A stretch of DNA of 64,000 nt from Euglena gracilis (Eukaryota > Euglenida > Euglenophyceae > Euglenales). Location: the NCBI GenBank assembly GCA_039621445.1, contig CP154955.1, positions 10,714,241-10,778,240 of the forward strand. The letters are read 5' to 3'. Position 1 is the stretch's first letter; the number at the start of each line of letters is the position of its first letter. A model generated the notes under the pieces. It saw only the letters and a program-made list of their open reading frames with translations, searched no databases and was not told the DNA's origin. Positions 11,346-21,833 of the stretch are shown in pieces. A program made the position numbers and the translations under genes.

Positions 11346-11550
11346 TCCGGCCCCCGATGTTCAGCAACCGTTGGGGCTGAGCTGACCGACCCGCAAAGTT
11401 CAGCCAGCCCAAAAAAAGCAAATCCCCGGGGTGTCAGGGCAAAACCCAAATTTGAACAACCCCCGGGAAACGCAGGCAAAACGACCGAAAACATCCAATC
11501 CAACCAACCATCAGCAACTAAGGCACCCAAGTTTACATTTGGGTTCAAAG

Positions 11551-11827
11551 CAAGGCGTTGCTTGCACGTCGGATCGACCAGAATCTGAGTCGAAATTGGT
11601 TGTTATTTCGGTGCTGTTTGGTTTGAGAAGCATAATGAACCCTACAGAAACGATTTTTCTCTTCAAATCGACGACCTGAGGGTTCTGGTGAGTATGAAAA
11701 TTGTGATATCAGCCTGGGACAGGAAATAAGAGTACTGTGCAGCGTGGCTGAATTTGGTGGTCATCATGAGTCGTCTGATGAAAAGAGCTTTCAATTGAGG
11801 GGTGAGTTTGTATCTGAACGATTTTAA
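11551..11827 (+). pseudogene. Left-arm copy of the 92-codon exon, frameshifted
   Basis: Starts after GGGTTCAAAG with QGVACTSDRPESESKLVV. One extra A (CCTACAG against CCTCAG in the right arm) breaks the frame after IMNP. Beyond the break the other frame continues with CDISLGQEIRVLCSVAEFGG to GEFVSERF and TAA. Confidence 0.5.
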
Positions 11828-12862
11828 CAGCCAGGGATACACTCGCGATCGTATCCAAAGTAGCTTGACATTTCATTCAGATCAGTGGTCGGAGATTGGT
11901 CTTGGGAGTGGCCTTTGACCGAAGGTTGTGAACACCAGTTCTGTCGCGAACCCGGCGTCCCTAAAACGCCGCTTTAAAGAAAGAGGGGGGGGGGGGGGGG
12001 GGGGGGGGTGGCTGGCTGGGGGCACGTTTTCCTGGGCCCAAACCCACCCACCCACAACCCACCCGGGGAGTCAACCACCCACCCACCCACCCACCCAAAA
12101 TCCAGCAAAAAATCGGCCAAAAAGGCCGAAAATATGTAAGCTGAAAAATGGCCTTCGGCCTGGCCAAAATCTGACCCATGGCGCACCCACTCCCCTGTGT
12201 GCACTGCGGCTGTTTGTTTAGTGCCTTTTATCCGTTCCTCTGGCCTGGCGGTGTTTTTCGCCTCCGGCCGTTTTTGTCTGTGAACGTGGAGGTTGCCGGA
12301 GCCACCTCCAAGTTCAGGCAGCACTCACCATATTCACTGCGCCGGCCACCAAGCACTCGCCAGGCACATACTCCACTTTAGTTAGGGGGGGGGGGCACTT
12401 GGTGGCCGGGCTGGTGGCACACCCCCTCCCGGGGGGGGGGGGGGGGGGCAGCGCCCCCAACCCACCCACCCCCAGGGGGGTGGGGTCACCCAGGTGTTGG
12501 GCAGATCTGTGGTGAAGGGTTAACCTTCCAGAAAAAGTTATCAACTCCAAAACAACTTTTGCGGCATCAAGCTCCTAAATATGCACCATCACCAAAATTT
12601 ACCACAACTGAAAGAAAACGGTGAAATGCAAATTTAGAATTGTCAGAGAAAAAGAACACAAAACAGAATTTCAACCTGAAGGGAACCCCTCCAAAAATCT
12701 GTGGCGCTTCTTTTTGAAAACCCTATTTAGGAAACACCACCTGATATCTGGTGGGACAAAAATTATACAGAGTCACTCCATACCCACCCGAACAAACAAA
12801 CAAACAAACAAAAATTAGAGACTGGAGGAGAACAGGCACATAAGCACACCTGTCCTGGTCAC

Positions 12863-12909
12863 CTGGCAACAAGTCCCAGGACGCTTGCTCTGGCTGGTTC
12901 ACAGCATTC
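12863..12909 (-). CDS. Short internal exon in spacer
   Basis: Acceptor ATGTTTTCAG at 12910 and donor CCAG/GTGACC. The frame NAVNQPEQASWDLLP is protein-like; an alternative frame (ECCEPARASVLGLVA) is also open. It lies downstream of the 13049-13187 exon on the same strand but is not in phase with it directly. Confidence 0.35.
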
Positions 12910-13048
12910 CTGAAAACATATCGCATTGAATAATTTTCGATTCCTTTTTTGAAAGAGCAAAGATGTGGTGCAAAATATGAAAAATATTCCTTTTTAAGGT
13001 TGGCAGACAATGGCCACTGAAACGCAAGAGCTCAGTTCCAAGGATCAC

Positions 13049-13187
13049 CCTTAGTTTGTATTTCTTTAATTTGTACTAAAGAAAGCATTTTGCTTTGGCT
13101 CCTTGCAGGTCCAACTTCTGACACTTCAGTGGCGAGAATTTCTTTTTGGTCTTCCAATTGTATATGTGGCATGGATTTTTGTCTCAT
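13049..13187 (-). CDS. Minus-strand exon in spacer
   Basis: The frame starts MRQKSMPHIQLEDQKEILAT and continues EVSEVGPARSQSKMLSLVQI to a GTGATC donor. It is charged and lacks low complexity. Upstream on the minus strand the frame stays open through LVLRQNCIFTLHE, so the exon may be longer. Function is unknown. Confidence 0.45.
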
Positions 13188-13304
13188 CTCGTGCAGCGTG
13201 AAGATACAATTTTGCCGAAGGACCAGGTTTAAGAGCATTTAATTACTTGGCCCAAGGTTCCAAAAAAAAGTCCCATCCCAGGAGACAGCTCCCATCTTCG
13301 GCAG

Positions 13305-13608
13305 TTTGCGGTGGCGGCATTAACCTGTTACCAGCGGTGCCAGTGCCATGGAAAAAAGCATCCACCGAATTGGAGAGCAGGTGCTCCTGCAGTGGACCGA
13401 CGCTTCAAATCAGGGGATGTTCTCCATACAACCCGACCCTTTTGCTTAGGCACCCCATTGGGGGTCACACTCCACTTTTTAAAAACCAGTGTCTCGAAAT
13501 GCAAACACCCCGCACAGAACCATTTCTCTGAGACGGCCATTTCCTTCGAATACCGGCCGCTGAATGGCTTCCATGCTTTTGCCCCTCCTTTTGCAGCGGA
13601 AGTTCGCT
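13305..13608 (+). CDS. About 100-codon exon in spacer
   Basis: After CCCATCTTCGGCAG the frame reads FAVAALTCYQRCQCHG, then RFKSGDVLHTTRPFCLG, SVSKCKHPAQNHFSETAISF and ends near PPFAAEVRSS at a G-run. It is Cys-rich at the start. The C-run/G-run element begins directly after it, so the 3' boundary is unclear. No homologue is recognised. Confidence 0.5.
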
Positions 13609-13675
13609 CGTCGGGGGGGGGGGTTGCCCACTGTTGGGGACCCCAGGGGGGGGGGGGGGTCCGGGCCAAACCCAG

Positions 13676-13707
<32 letters not shown>

Positions 13708-13830
13708 CCCCCCCTCACCCCCCCACCCGAACCCCCCACCCGCACCCCCCCCCCCTGCACCCCCCTCCACCCCCACCCCCCCACCGGGGGGGGGGGGGGT
13801 GGGGGGGGGGGGGGGGGAGGACAGGGGGAT
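13609..13830. repeat. C-run/G-run foldback
   Basis: A long C-rich tract with scattered A (13670-13785) followed by a G-rich tract (13786-13830). Both flanks carry GGGGGG/CCCCCC pairs. It looks like a foldback element expanded in its homopolymer core. Frames through it are Pro- or Gly-only artefacts. Confidence 0.8.
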
Positions 13831-14363
13831 GTATGGAGGGGGACAGCACAGGGGGAGGGGGGGCTGGTCTGGAAGGCAAAGGAGAAAGATGGATCTTTCA
13901 CTGATGAAAACAATTTAGGTCGAAACAAAACATCCAATGACAATAAAATTTGATCAATGTATAAAAAAACTGCCATGTGATGTCATGGCATGATCTTTCC
14001 ACTTCCCAAAATACAACGTTTATCTCATGGTTTTATCTTTGTAAAACTTCTTTTACATTGCAACTTCCTATCACCATTTGTGCGTTGTGAAAATTTGAAA
14101 TTTAAAAGGTCGAAGCAAAACATACCAAAAATAAAATGTAATCAATGAAACCTCAGCGTTAAACAAAAGGGAGCTTTCTGTGTTCTTCTTATTCTTCAAA
14201 AAAAAAAAAAGACACAAAGAGACAAAAAAACTATAAAAACCTGTATAAAGCACATTGTTTGGCGCTGGATAATTGCGGCTGCTTTCGCGCCACCTGTGAC
14301 CTCATTGTGAAGCCCAATACAAAACCCCTATCAACTTGCCAACAGAAAGTGCACCTCACCCCC

Positions 14364-14582
14364 TCACTTTATCAGCCGCCCCAAGGGGTTCCCACCCCAC
14401 ACTAACCCCCTCCATCCTGCTGGCAACAGAAAAGCCTGTATCTCCCTTCTGGTGGAGACAAATCCCTCCATAGTGAAAAGGACCTCATTTTCCTTCTGGC
14501 TGTGCACGCCAGAGATTGCAAAAAGTTGTATTTTCCCTCGAACTTTTGATATTTGTCCATTTGCACAAAGGCACACATACAT
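14364..14582 (-). CDS. Minus-strand ORF in spacer
   Basis: The frame has CANGQISKVRGKIQLFAISG then GVHSQKENEVLFTMEGFVST and ends GNPLGRLIK before TGA. An AAATATCAAAAG acceptor could start the exon just before VRGK. Function is unknown. Confidence 0.4.
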   Translation of the reverse strand: MYVCLCANGQISKVRGKIQLFAISGVHSQKENEVLFTMEGFVSTRREIQAFLLPAGWRGLVWGGNPLGRLIK

Positions 14583-15066
14583 TTTCTTATTGTTGCATTT
14601 TTTGGTGATTTTTTCGCTGTTTTGCAGATTTTTTTTACTTCAAATCTTCATTTTTATTGCTGAATTTTCTGTGGGTCTTTTTTGATAAAAATTGGAGTTC
14701 AAAAGGATTTTTTTCAAATTCCACACGAGATCCCAAAGGTATTTTTTGAATGCTAAAAAGAAGCCAGTGTGAAGGAAACATTGATACAAATATTTCCTTT
14801 TCTTTGAACATGAAGAACATGGAACAGTTTGTTCAGTATAATTTGAAGCACAACGAATAATTTTTTCAAAATAGGGTTGTGTGAATTTCAATCTTTATTC
14901 AACTATTTTTTTTAGCTGTTTCACGAAAGATTTGAACTCTTTGAACAATTTTTTGCCACATACTCAAATAATGATAATTCTCCCTGAATCTAAAAAGAGT
15001 CACCAAACCTCATTTTTTATCTCTCTAAAAAATCAATAAAAAATGGCAAAGAGTATTTTTTCCTTT

Positions 15067-15172
15067 TTATTCATGGTCTGGGCCAGGTTTTTGGGCCACA
15101 AACCCGAGCCAGAACAGGGGCCAGGCGTGTCGACGCCAGAACGGCGAATAGAGGGTCTCCAGGGGTACATTT
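15067..15172 (-). CDS. Terminal exon at the edge of the spacer
   Basis: After GTGTCTGTCAGAAG one frame reads NVPLETLYSPFWRRHAWPLF and ends QKPGPDHE with TAA. Another frame (MYPWRPSIRRSGVDTPGP) is also open. The exon sits about 95 bp outside the right arm boundary. Function is unknown. Confidence 0.4.
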
Positions 15173-15770
15173 CTTCTGACAGACACTTTTGGAAATAATA
15201 CACATTTTCTCGAAATTCTTTTGAAAATCTCGAATTTTTGATTGAAAATCTCACCCCGGCAAAATGTGCTGCCTGAACTTGGAGGTGGCTCCGGCAACCT
15301 CCACGTTCACAGACAAAAACGGCCGGAGGCGAAAAACACCGCCAGGCCAGAGGAACGGATAAAAGGCACTAAACAAACAGCCGCAGTGCACACAGGGGAG
15401 TGGGTGCGCCATGGGTCAGATTTTGGCCAGGCCGAAGGCCATTTTTCAGCTTACATATTTTCGGCCTTTTTGGCCGATTTTTGCTGGATTTTGGGTGGGT
15501 GGGTGGGTGGTTGACTCCCCGGGTGGGTTGTGGGTGGGTGGGTTTGGGCCCAGGAAAACGTGCCCCCAGCCAGCCCATATTTTTCATCCTCTGAACAGGA
15601 CCCCCCCGACCCCCCCCTCTTTCTTTAAAGCGGCGTTTTAGGGACGCCGGGTTCACGACAGAACTGGCGTTCACAACCTTCGGTCAAAGGCCACTCCCAA
15701 GACCAATCTCCGACCACTAATCTGAAATGTCACGCTACTTTGGATACGATCGCGAGTGTATCCCTGGCTG

Positions 15771-16046
15771 TTAAAATTGTTCAGGTACAAACTCACCCCT
15801 CAATCGAAAGCTCTTTTCATCAGACGACTCATGATGACCACCAAATTCAGCCACGCTGCACAGTACTCTTATTTCCTGTCCCAGGCTGATATCACAATTT
15901 TTATACTCACCAGAACCCTCAGGTCGTCGATTTGAAGAGAAAAATCGTTTCTGAGGGTTCATTATGCTTCTCAAACCAAACAGCACCGAAATAACAACCA
16001 ATTTCGACTCAGATTCTGGTCGATCCGACGTGCAAGCAACGCCTTG
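15771..16046 (-). CDS. Terminal exon of an unknown gene, right-arm copy
   Basis: Follows an acceptor-like CTTTTTTTTTGGGTTCAAAG tract. The frame is open for 91 codons, from QGVACTSDRPESESKLVVIS through CDISLGQEIRVLCSVAEFGG to GEFVPEQF and TAA. The left arm has a one-base insertion in the same sequence, so this copy looks like the intact one. A GTGAGTAT inside (after PEGSG) could act as an intron donor. No domain is recognised. Confidence 0.5.
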   Translation of the reverse strand, partial: QGVACTSDRPESESKLVVISVLFGLRSIMNPQKRFFSSNRRPEGSGEYKNCDISLGQEIRVLCSVAEFGGHHESSDEKSFRLRGEFVPEQF

Positions 16047-16558
16047 CTTTGAACCCAAAAAAAAAGAGCAAGAATTGTAAACTTGGGTGCCTTAGTTGCT
16101 GATGGTTGGTTGGATTGGATGTTTTCGGTCGTTTTACCTGCATTTCCCGGGGGTTGCTCAAATTTGGGTTTTGCCCTGACACCCCGGGGATTTGCTTTAT
16201 TTTGGGCTGGCTGAACTTTGCGGGTCGGTCAGCTCAGCCCCAACGGTTGCTGAACATCGGGGGCCGGATTATCGTGCCAAACGTTTGTTCTCGCCGTTCG
16301 CCGCCGATGCCGTCCTCACAGCAGCGGCTCCGTTGACGACCGCGTTGGGACCTTCGCTCCCAGGGCTGGGCGGCCGGGAAGCCGGGCCAGCAGCACCGCC
16401 TCCTCCGTCGGGGAGACCCTCGGAAGTCTGGCGCTGGAGGAGCCCCTGGCGATCCGTTTCCCGCCCAACCAGGTGTAGTGGCGAGGAATGGAAGGAGTTC
16501 GATTGCCCACCTTTGACTCCCCTTCCGTACAGCATTTGAAGCCTTAGTGCCCCAGGGC

Positions 16559-16872
16559 CATACCATTGCTTAACACCTGTCCCACCCCAGGGTGACTGAC
16601 TGGTTTTTTCAGAGTGACTGACTGGTTTTCTGGCCAAGAGCCCCCCCCCCCCCCAGGGGGTGGGGTAGGCCGGAAAATGAAAAAAGTGGCTGAATTTTTT
16701 TGGAATTTTTTAAGGCTTTTTGGCAATATTGCCTTGCCAACATGAGCGCATTTAAGAGTGGCCGACCCCCCAAATGTGACTGACTGGTTATTTTTTTGGG
16801 AAAAAGTAACTGACTGGTTTTTTTTTCAGAGTGACCCCCCCTCCCCCCGGGGGGCCGCTAAGCAATGGTATG
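16559..16872. mobile_element. hAT-like MITE, CATACCATTGCTTA family (right arm)
   Basis: Mate of 10740-11055. The flanks CCCAGGGC and CCCAGGTC carry the same single mismatch, so the insertion predates the arm duplication. Confidence 0.75.
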
Positions 16873-17789
16873 CCCAGGTCGGGTGGTTGGTTTTCTCAAG
16901 CTGCTTTCTCCTCAATCGACTGGTTTGGAGAAATGGAAGTGACACCAGGGCTCAGTAAGGAGTTTGACTGAAATGAAGACAAGCTCCATTCCCAGTTTTT
17001 GACCCTGACAGCCTGCGGATCCCAGGCTGAATTTTTAGTCAGTGGCAGCTCCCCTCACACAAAATTAGACCCCCCCAACATGGACCCCCCCCCGAAAACA
17101 AGACCCCCCTGGGCCGATCGAGCAAAACCCAAAATATGACCCCAAAATAGGAACCCCCCCTGACGGCGCAAAGCGCCAAAGACGGTGAAAATTTCCCTGC
17201 AAAAATTCCCAAAAGCCCCAATTCTTGGCAGGAAAGTTCAAAATTTTTAGGATTTTTGCGATTTTCAAAAGAAACGTACAAAATGTCACATTTTTTTTGC
17301 CAATTTACACATGGCGCGAAGCGCTAAAGGAATAATTTTACTGTTTTTGGGAACCTGAAGAATTTTTTTTTTCGGGCCCAGGTCGGTTAAGGAAAATAAG
17401 TCGGTCCAAAAATATGACCTCACCCAAAACCCCCTGGAGGTTTCCAGCAACGGAGGCAAAATCAGACCCAGGTGTTGAATGTTTTTTTGGGAGGGGGAGG
17501 GCAGTTAAGACACATCGTCAAAAGCCCCATGCAGAAAGGCACTTAGCCAAGGCGAGGGGGCTGGAAGTGGGTCATTTTCTGGGCCCGCAACCGGAGCCGG
17601 GTTATGCCTGCCTGCCCTCCGAGGCCCCCAATCCTCCCGGGCTTGCCCCCCCCCCAAGTTTCCCCCCTGGGTCGAAGGGGAAAACAGCCTGTCCGACTGA
17701 CCTTTTTTTTGGGTCAGGCGCAAAGCACCGAAGAAAAATTTCAATTCAAATTTCAGCTGCAAATGTGCTTGGGGTTATGCCCTAGGAGG

Positions 17790-17941
17790 TTATCTTTTCT
17801 CTGCCAAAGAAGATGGTGTTTTGTTGAAATGTTTTGCCCTGGTGGTGGCGTTTTTTGGGTCGCCTCGATCCCCAATGCATTCGAAGTCTGGAGTCTTTCC
17901 AGTGACCAGTGCAAGCGGTTGTTGCAGTGGACTCCTAAGTT
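17790..17941 (-). pseudogene. Frameshifted right-arm copy of the 9625 exon
   Basis: Identical N-terminal reading, then a one-base shorter A run shifts the frame, so the SLAEKR terminus is lost and translation reads through. It could equally be a homopolymer sequencing error. Confidence 0.4.
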
Positions 17942-18222
17942 CTGAACACTGCACATTTTCCTCTTGGTCTTACGCCCCCCCCCCCCCGCCCAACAATCAC
18001 CCCTATTTACAGATCACCGGCCCGTCGGGGGTTGCAGGTCATGGGGCGCGTAGGCGCATATGCCCCCTGGTTGGGAGTATGTAGTTGACCAAGTTAAAAT
18101 TGGGATATTTGACACCTGGTCGTATGACCCCACCCCGGTGGGGATTGCAGGTCAGGGGGCGTGCAAGACCCCCCCCCCTGGTCAGGGGTTGTAGGAACCT
18201 TGTGGGGGGCCGGTACGTGCCC

Positions 18223-18624
18223 TCATTGTTTGTGGAATTGTTTCAATTTTTCCTGCCTCTTTTCTTCGCCCGACGTGCACCACGTCCCCACGTTTCCTTC
18301 GAAGGAGGTCATCCACCAAGACAGTTGTGTGGGCCAGAGCCGTACAGCGGTGCAACGCTTGGCGCAGCGACACGGGCATGCGTTGAGGCTGCTGGTCCAC
18401 CAGGAGAGCTGTGAACGGGCCCGGCTGGTTTGGCTCAGGTGCGCTCGGCCAACTCCAAGCAGTTGCACCTGTCCAGTATTCTGCTTTTCCTCGCCGAGCA
18501 CAACATTTTTCATGTCACGGATCATGTCATTTGCCTGTGCTGTCTTTTCCCCTGTTCTTTTATTTCCCAATTTCTTGTCTTGTTTTTTTTTTGCCCACCT
18601 GATTTGAATAACCATGTCCCTCAA
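18223..18624 (-). CDS. 133-residue ORF, right-arm copy
   Basis: Mate of 8978-9349, with five or six substitutions and ten extra N-terminal codons. It shares the same ambiguity of frame. Confidence 0.35.
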   Translation of the reverse strand: MRDMVIQIRWAKKKQDKKLGNKRTGEKTAQANDMIRDMKNVVLGEEKQNTGQVQLLGVGRAHLSQTSRARSQLSWWTSSLNACPCRCAKRCTAVRLWPTQLSWWMTSFEGNVGTWCTSGEEKRQEKLKQFHKQ

Positions 18625-18834
18625 ATTACAAAAACAATTGGTTTGGACTTTGGTTCAAACAATCGGTTTGAACATGTGGACCCCTAAAAACAGCATTTGC
18701 AGTTTTCTGTTTTGTTTGCATTTTTTTTTCCACATTTTTCCAAAACCCTTTTTGCCTCCTTCCTCTCCCCAATTCTCAGGGGCTCCATTTGGTCTGAAAT
18801 GGTTTATTCATTAAAGATCAATTTTTGACGGTCC

Positions 18835-18978
18835 TTACATTTTTGAGGAAACAATTTCTGGACCCGAAATTGCTATCTGGGCCTGGTCGGCATCTGGCCT
18901 TGGCAGCCTTACGGCGTTTGGAGGAACACCGTTGAGAGTTTTCAAACACAGACATACGGACACAATAAGACATGGTCG
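18835..18978 (-). CDS. C-terminal exon, right-arm copy
   Basis: Mate of 8607-8742, ending ISGPEIVSSKM. It contains an extra TCTTATTG-like eight bases after GACCATG, changing the frame of the first residues; the downstream frame is intact. Confidence 0.45.
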   Translation of the reverse strand, partial: RPCLIVSVCLCLKTLNGVPPNAVRLPRPDADQAQIAISGPEIVSSKM

Positions 18979-19701
18979 CTGAGGTCTTATTCCTTCATGG
19001 GTGAGGGCGAAGCAAACCCTTACCCCCCCCCCCTCCGCCTGGGTAATTGAGAGAACGGCGGTTTTTCGGTAAAAACTCCGTCCATGGAACTTTCCCCCTA
19101 AATGTCCCATTTTGCCCCAGGTTTTTAAAGCTGCATTAACCCTAACTTTGCACCTGCTCGAGTGATGCCCCCGAAGTGGGGGGCATTTAATTTTTTTCCA
19201 GCAAAGAGTACTTTGAAAATAATTTCCTGTGATGAAGCGGCGATTTTTTTTTATACCAAAAAAGGCTTTTTTTTGAAAAAAGCCCAAGACCAACAATTTA
19301 CAAAAAAGTGCCCAGTTATAAAAAATAGCCTGCGCAAAGCTATATGTAATGCTGCTTTCCTTTTCATTTCAGGAAATTTCTTAAGCTGCCAGCCAAAAGA
19401 CTGACATTGAAAAGATGTTTTTTTTGTGGGTTTTTTTTAAAACCTGATTTTTTTTTGCTTAAAAGTTTTAACTTACTGGATTTTGGCTTGTTTTGCCTGT
19501 CCTCGGGCACCAGCCTGGTCCAGTCTTACAGCTAGCCAGACCCCCCGTTTCAATTATTTCCTCAATGAACAAAAGAGATCTGGCCAAAATTTTTACAAAT
19601 AATTATATGGATAATACAGTGCGGCTAAACATTACGGAAGACAGAAATTTTGGCAAAATACCCAAAATTTTCCATATTTTTTTTTCTCGTGATTTTCTCA
19701 C

Positions 19702-19855
19702 TCCGTCGGTTTCTGACGCCCTCTTCGGAAGCCGCAAGCACAATGCTGGGACGGCCATGCTTTGACTCCTCAGAGTCAATGAGGACACACTGTGTCTTCG
19801 TGGTCAGCAAAACAACCGTCACACACAAACTCGTCACAGCGAACGCATTTACGGG
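19702..19855 (-). CDS. Right-arm copy of the Cys-containing exon
   Basis: It encodes TKTQCVLIDSEESKHG and the downstream residues as in the left arm. It lacks two bases of a GT run, so the upstream CVRCDEF reading is lost. Either this copy is frameshifted or the exon starts after the indel. Confidence 0.4.
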
Positions 19856-20043
19856 CTGTTTGTGTGCTACATTCACATGAAGGGGTGCTTTGAGGCAGGG
19901 CGGTTCTTAAGCAAATATAAAAAAAACTCCGCTGTCACAGCACATTCAATGAAAAATCCATAGATAAAAATGAACTCCTTCATCGCCCATCCACCCAAAA
20001 CGGCAAAAAATGTGTTTTGCGACGTTTTCTTTTTGGACCCCGT

Positions 20044-20226
20044 TCAAGTCCTAGGTTGGCTCTTGGCTGTCTTGAGAAACATAATAATAATAATAGCTCC
20101 TCGAATCCCATGTTGGCGTGCCCAATCTGTGACGGTTTTTGTGTAACCGTCTGTCCAAACATGAGGTTTTGCCTTGGAAGATGCAACCTCATCCAGCACA
20201 ACACGTGGGATGGCATGTGAATTCAT
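20044..20226 (-). CDS. 60-residue ORF, right-arm copy
   Basis: Mate of 7358-7537 with one extra isoleucine codon in the ATT run and H for N near residue 22. The start, stop and upstream acceptor-like tract are conserved. Confidence 0.6.
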   Translation of the reverse strand: MNSHAIPRVVLDEVASSKAKPHVWTDGYTKTVTDWARQHGIRGAIIIIMFLKTAKSQPRT

Positions 20227-21194
20227 GGCTAAAGAGGAGAAAAAGGAAAATTAAAATTCCTTCTTTTAATTAGCAGAGGGAAGAAGGAAATTTTTTTGAA
20301 AAAAACAGATTTTGCCAAAAAATTAATTTTTTCAAAATAAAAATTTTGCCAAAATTTTTTTCTCGTATTTTTTTTTGCCGTAATTTTTGTCTTCCGTAAT
20401 TTTAGCCACACTGTAATGATCCTTATAATGATCAAAACAGGGGTTTCTGCTTTTCATTTTTATTATTGGCGTAACTGAGTTGTTATTTTTTTTGAAAAAA
20501 TATTGATATTATTGAACTCCTCTGAACCCTGAACCTGAACAGAGCCCAGCAATTCAAGTGTTTGCCGTCCTTGTTCTCACCCTCCAAGTTGTTGCCTAAT
20601 TGTCCACTCCCCTCAAATTCACTGGGGGACCTATTTGAGTCTGAAAACTTGCTCCAATAAAGTCCACCCAAACAATACCCCGCCGGACCCCTGATTTCAG
20701 ATGCCCAAATAATAAACCTGGACAGAAATTGAACAGAAATTGAAGAGTTTCTGCTTTTGCTTGATTTTTCTCTCAGGGGTGCAGCAGGGGGGGTATATTT
20801 TTGGGGTGAGCTTTAACCATGACCATTGCGATTGTCTGCAGTGCAGCCGCTGTTCAGGGTTTTTTTTCTATGTCCGTTGTGCCAAAGGTTGTTGCTAGGC
20901 CGCTCCATATTTTCGTTCTCAGTGATTCTCAGCGAACCCAGAGCGTGTACCGCACTTTGCTGAACAGCCAACTGTCCCATGGATATCTGGTGTGGTGTAC
21001 TGTCCCCCAGCTCACTGGATGAAACGATCCCTTGACTCTCTCCCCATCTGCGCCACATCAGGTCTTAAGCCAGACCCAACCCCCGAGGGGGCGGGGCAGT
21101 CAGCCAGTAACCCCCCCCCCCCAAATACAAAGCCTCCCCCCCCCCCCCAAATATAAATTTGGTTTTGCCGCCCAAATATGATGCCCCCACCCCC

Positions 21195-21555
21195 GAACCC
21201 CCAGAAAAACGCCTCAGAAAGGGACATGTTTTGCCCTTTTTGACCCCTTTTCAAAAACCTTTCGGCGCTTTGCAGTCGAAAATTTTTGCGGTGCTTCGCT
21301 GACCTCGACCCCCCCTAGAATGGGAGGTCCGCGGCTCGGCTGGGGGCTGGATTGAAAAATATAAACCCCCCAAATATAAAGCCCACCCCCCGGCTTTATA
21401 TTTGGACGGGATTTCAAGACCGTGATGGGGTCTTTATATTTGTGGGGGGGATCAAACTTTTTCGGGTGGCCTCAATGACCTTCGGCGGCTTTGTGGCGAA
21501 ATACCAGCTTTAGAGGCCAATTTTCGTTGTTTAACCTCCTATTTTTTGCAGAAAG

Positions 21556-21590
<35 letters not shown>

Positions 21591-21636
21591 CCCCCTTTAT
21601 ATTTTTGTTTTATTTTTTTTGCTTTCTTTTTTTTAT

Positions 21637-21670
<34 letters not shown>

Positions 21671-21833
21671 CGGGTGTGTGGCCTTCAATGACCTTCGGCG
21701 GCGAAGGTCAATTGTGGCGGAAATTTTACCAGCTTTAGGCCAAATTTTTTCGTTGTTTACCTCCATTTTTGTGTCCACCCAAATATTATTCTACTTTTTC
21801 CTGAATGGCACCAGTGTCTGGCTCCACATCAAG
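21195..21833. other. Right-arm internal inversion with partial duplication
   Basis: It has the same orientation as 5906-6391, while the flanks (GCCGCCCAAATATGATG on the left, GTCGTCTCAAAACTTTGG on the right) are inverted relative to the left arm. It is longer by about 150 bp because a piece from GACCTTCGGCGG to the next AACCTCC-like stretch occurs twice, separated by a T-rich block (about 21560-21670). Confidence 0.85.
21559..21670. repeat. Poly-T block
   Basis: A long T run with sparse interruptions, absent from the mate arm. It sits between two copies of a roughly 100 bp sequence. Confidence 0.9.

Larger units (their letters stand above)
1..12324. repeat. Left arm of giant inverted repeat
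   Basis: The stretch is matched in reverse complement by 15266-26146. Position 1 pairs with 26146, and the inner edge at 12324 pairs with 15266 in the shared sequence GTGCTGCCTGAACTTGGAGG. The match covers unique sequence, exons and transposons alike, so it is a segmental inverted duplication and not a transposon terminal repeat. The outer edge lies before the window. This arm is about 1.44 kb longer than the right arm, mainly through extra satellite and foldback copies between 735 and 2730. The mates differ by substitutions and many short indels. Either a real palindrome or two haplotypes joined head to head by the assembler could give this picture. Confidence 0.93.
12325..15265. other. Unique spacer between the inverted arms
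   Basis: This 2941 bp segment has no mate in the window. It holds exon-like ORFs on both strands (13305-13608 plus; 12863-12909, 13049-13187, 14364-14582 and 15067-15172 minus), a C-run/G-run foldback at 13670-13820, and AT-rich sequence from 13920 to 15060. A CAAA tetranucleotide run lies at 12795-12812. Confidence 0.8.

Noticed and set aside
13465-13976. Gly- and Pro-rich ORFs
   Set aside because: Direct translation of C and G homopolymer tracts.
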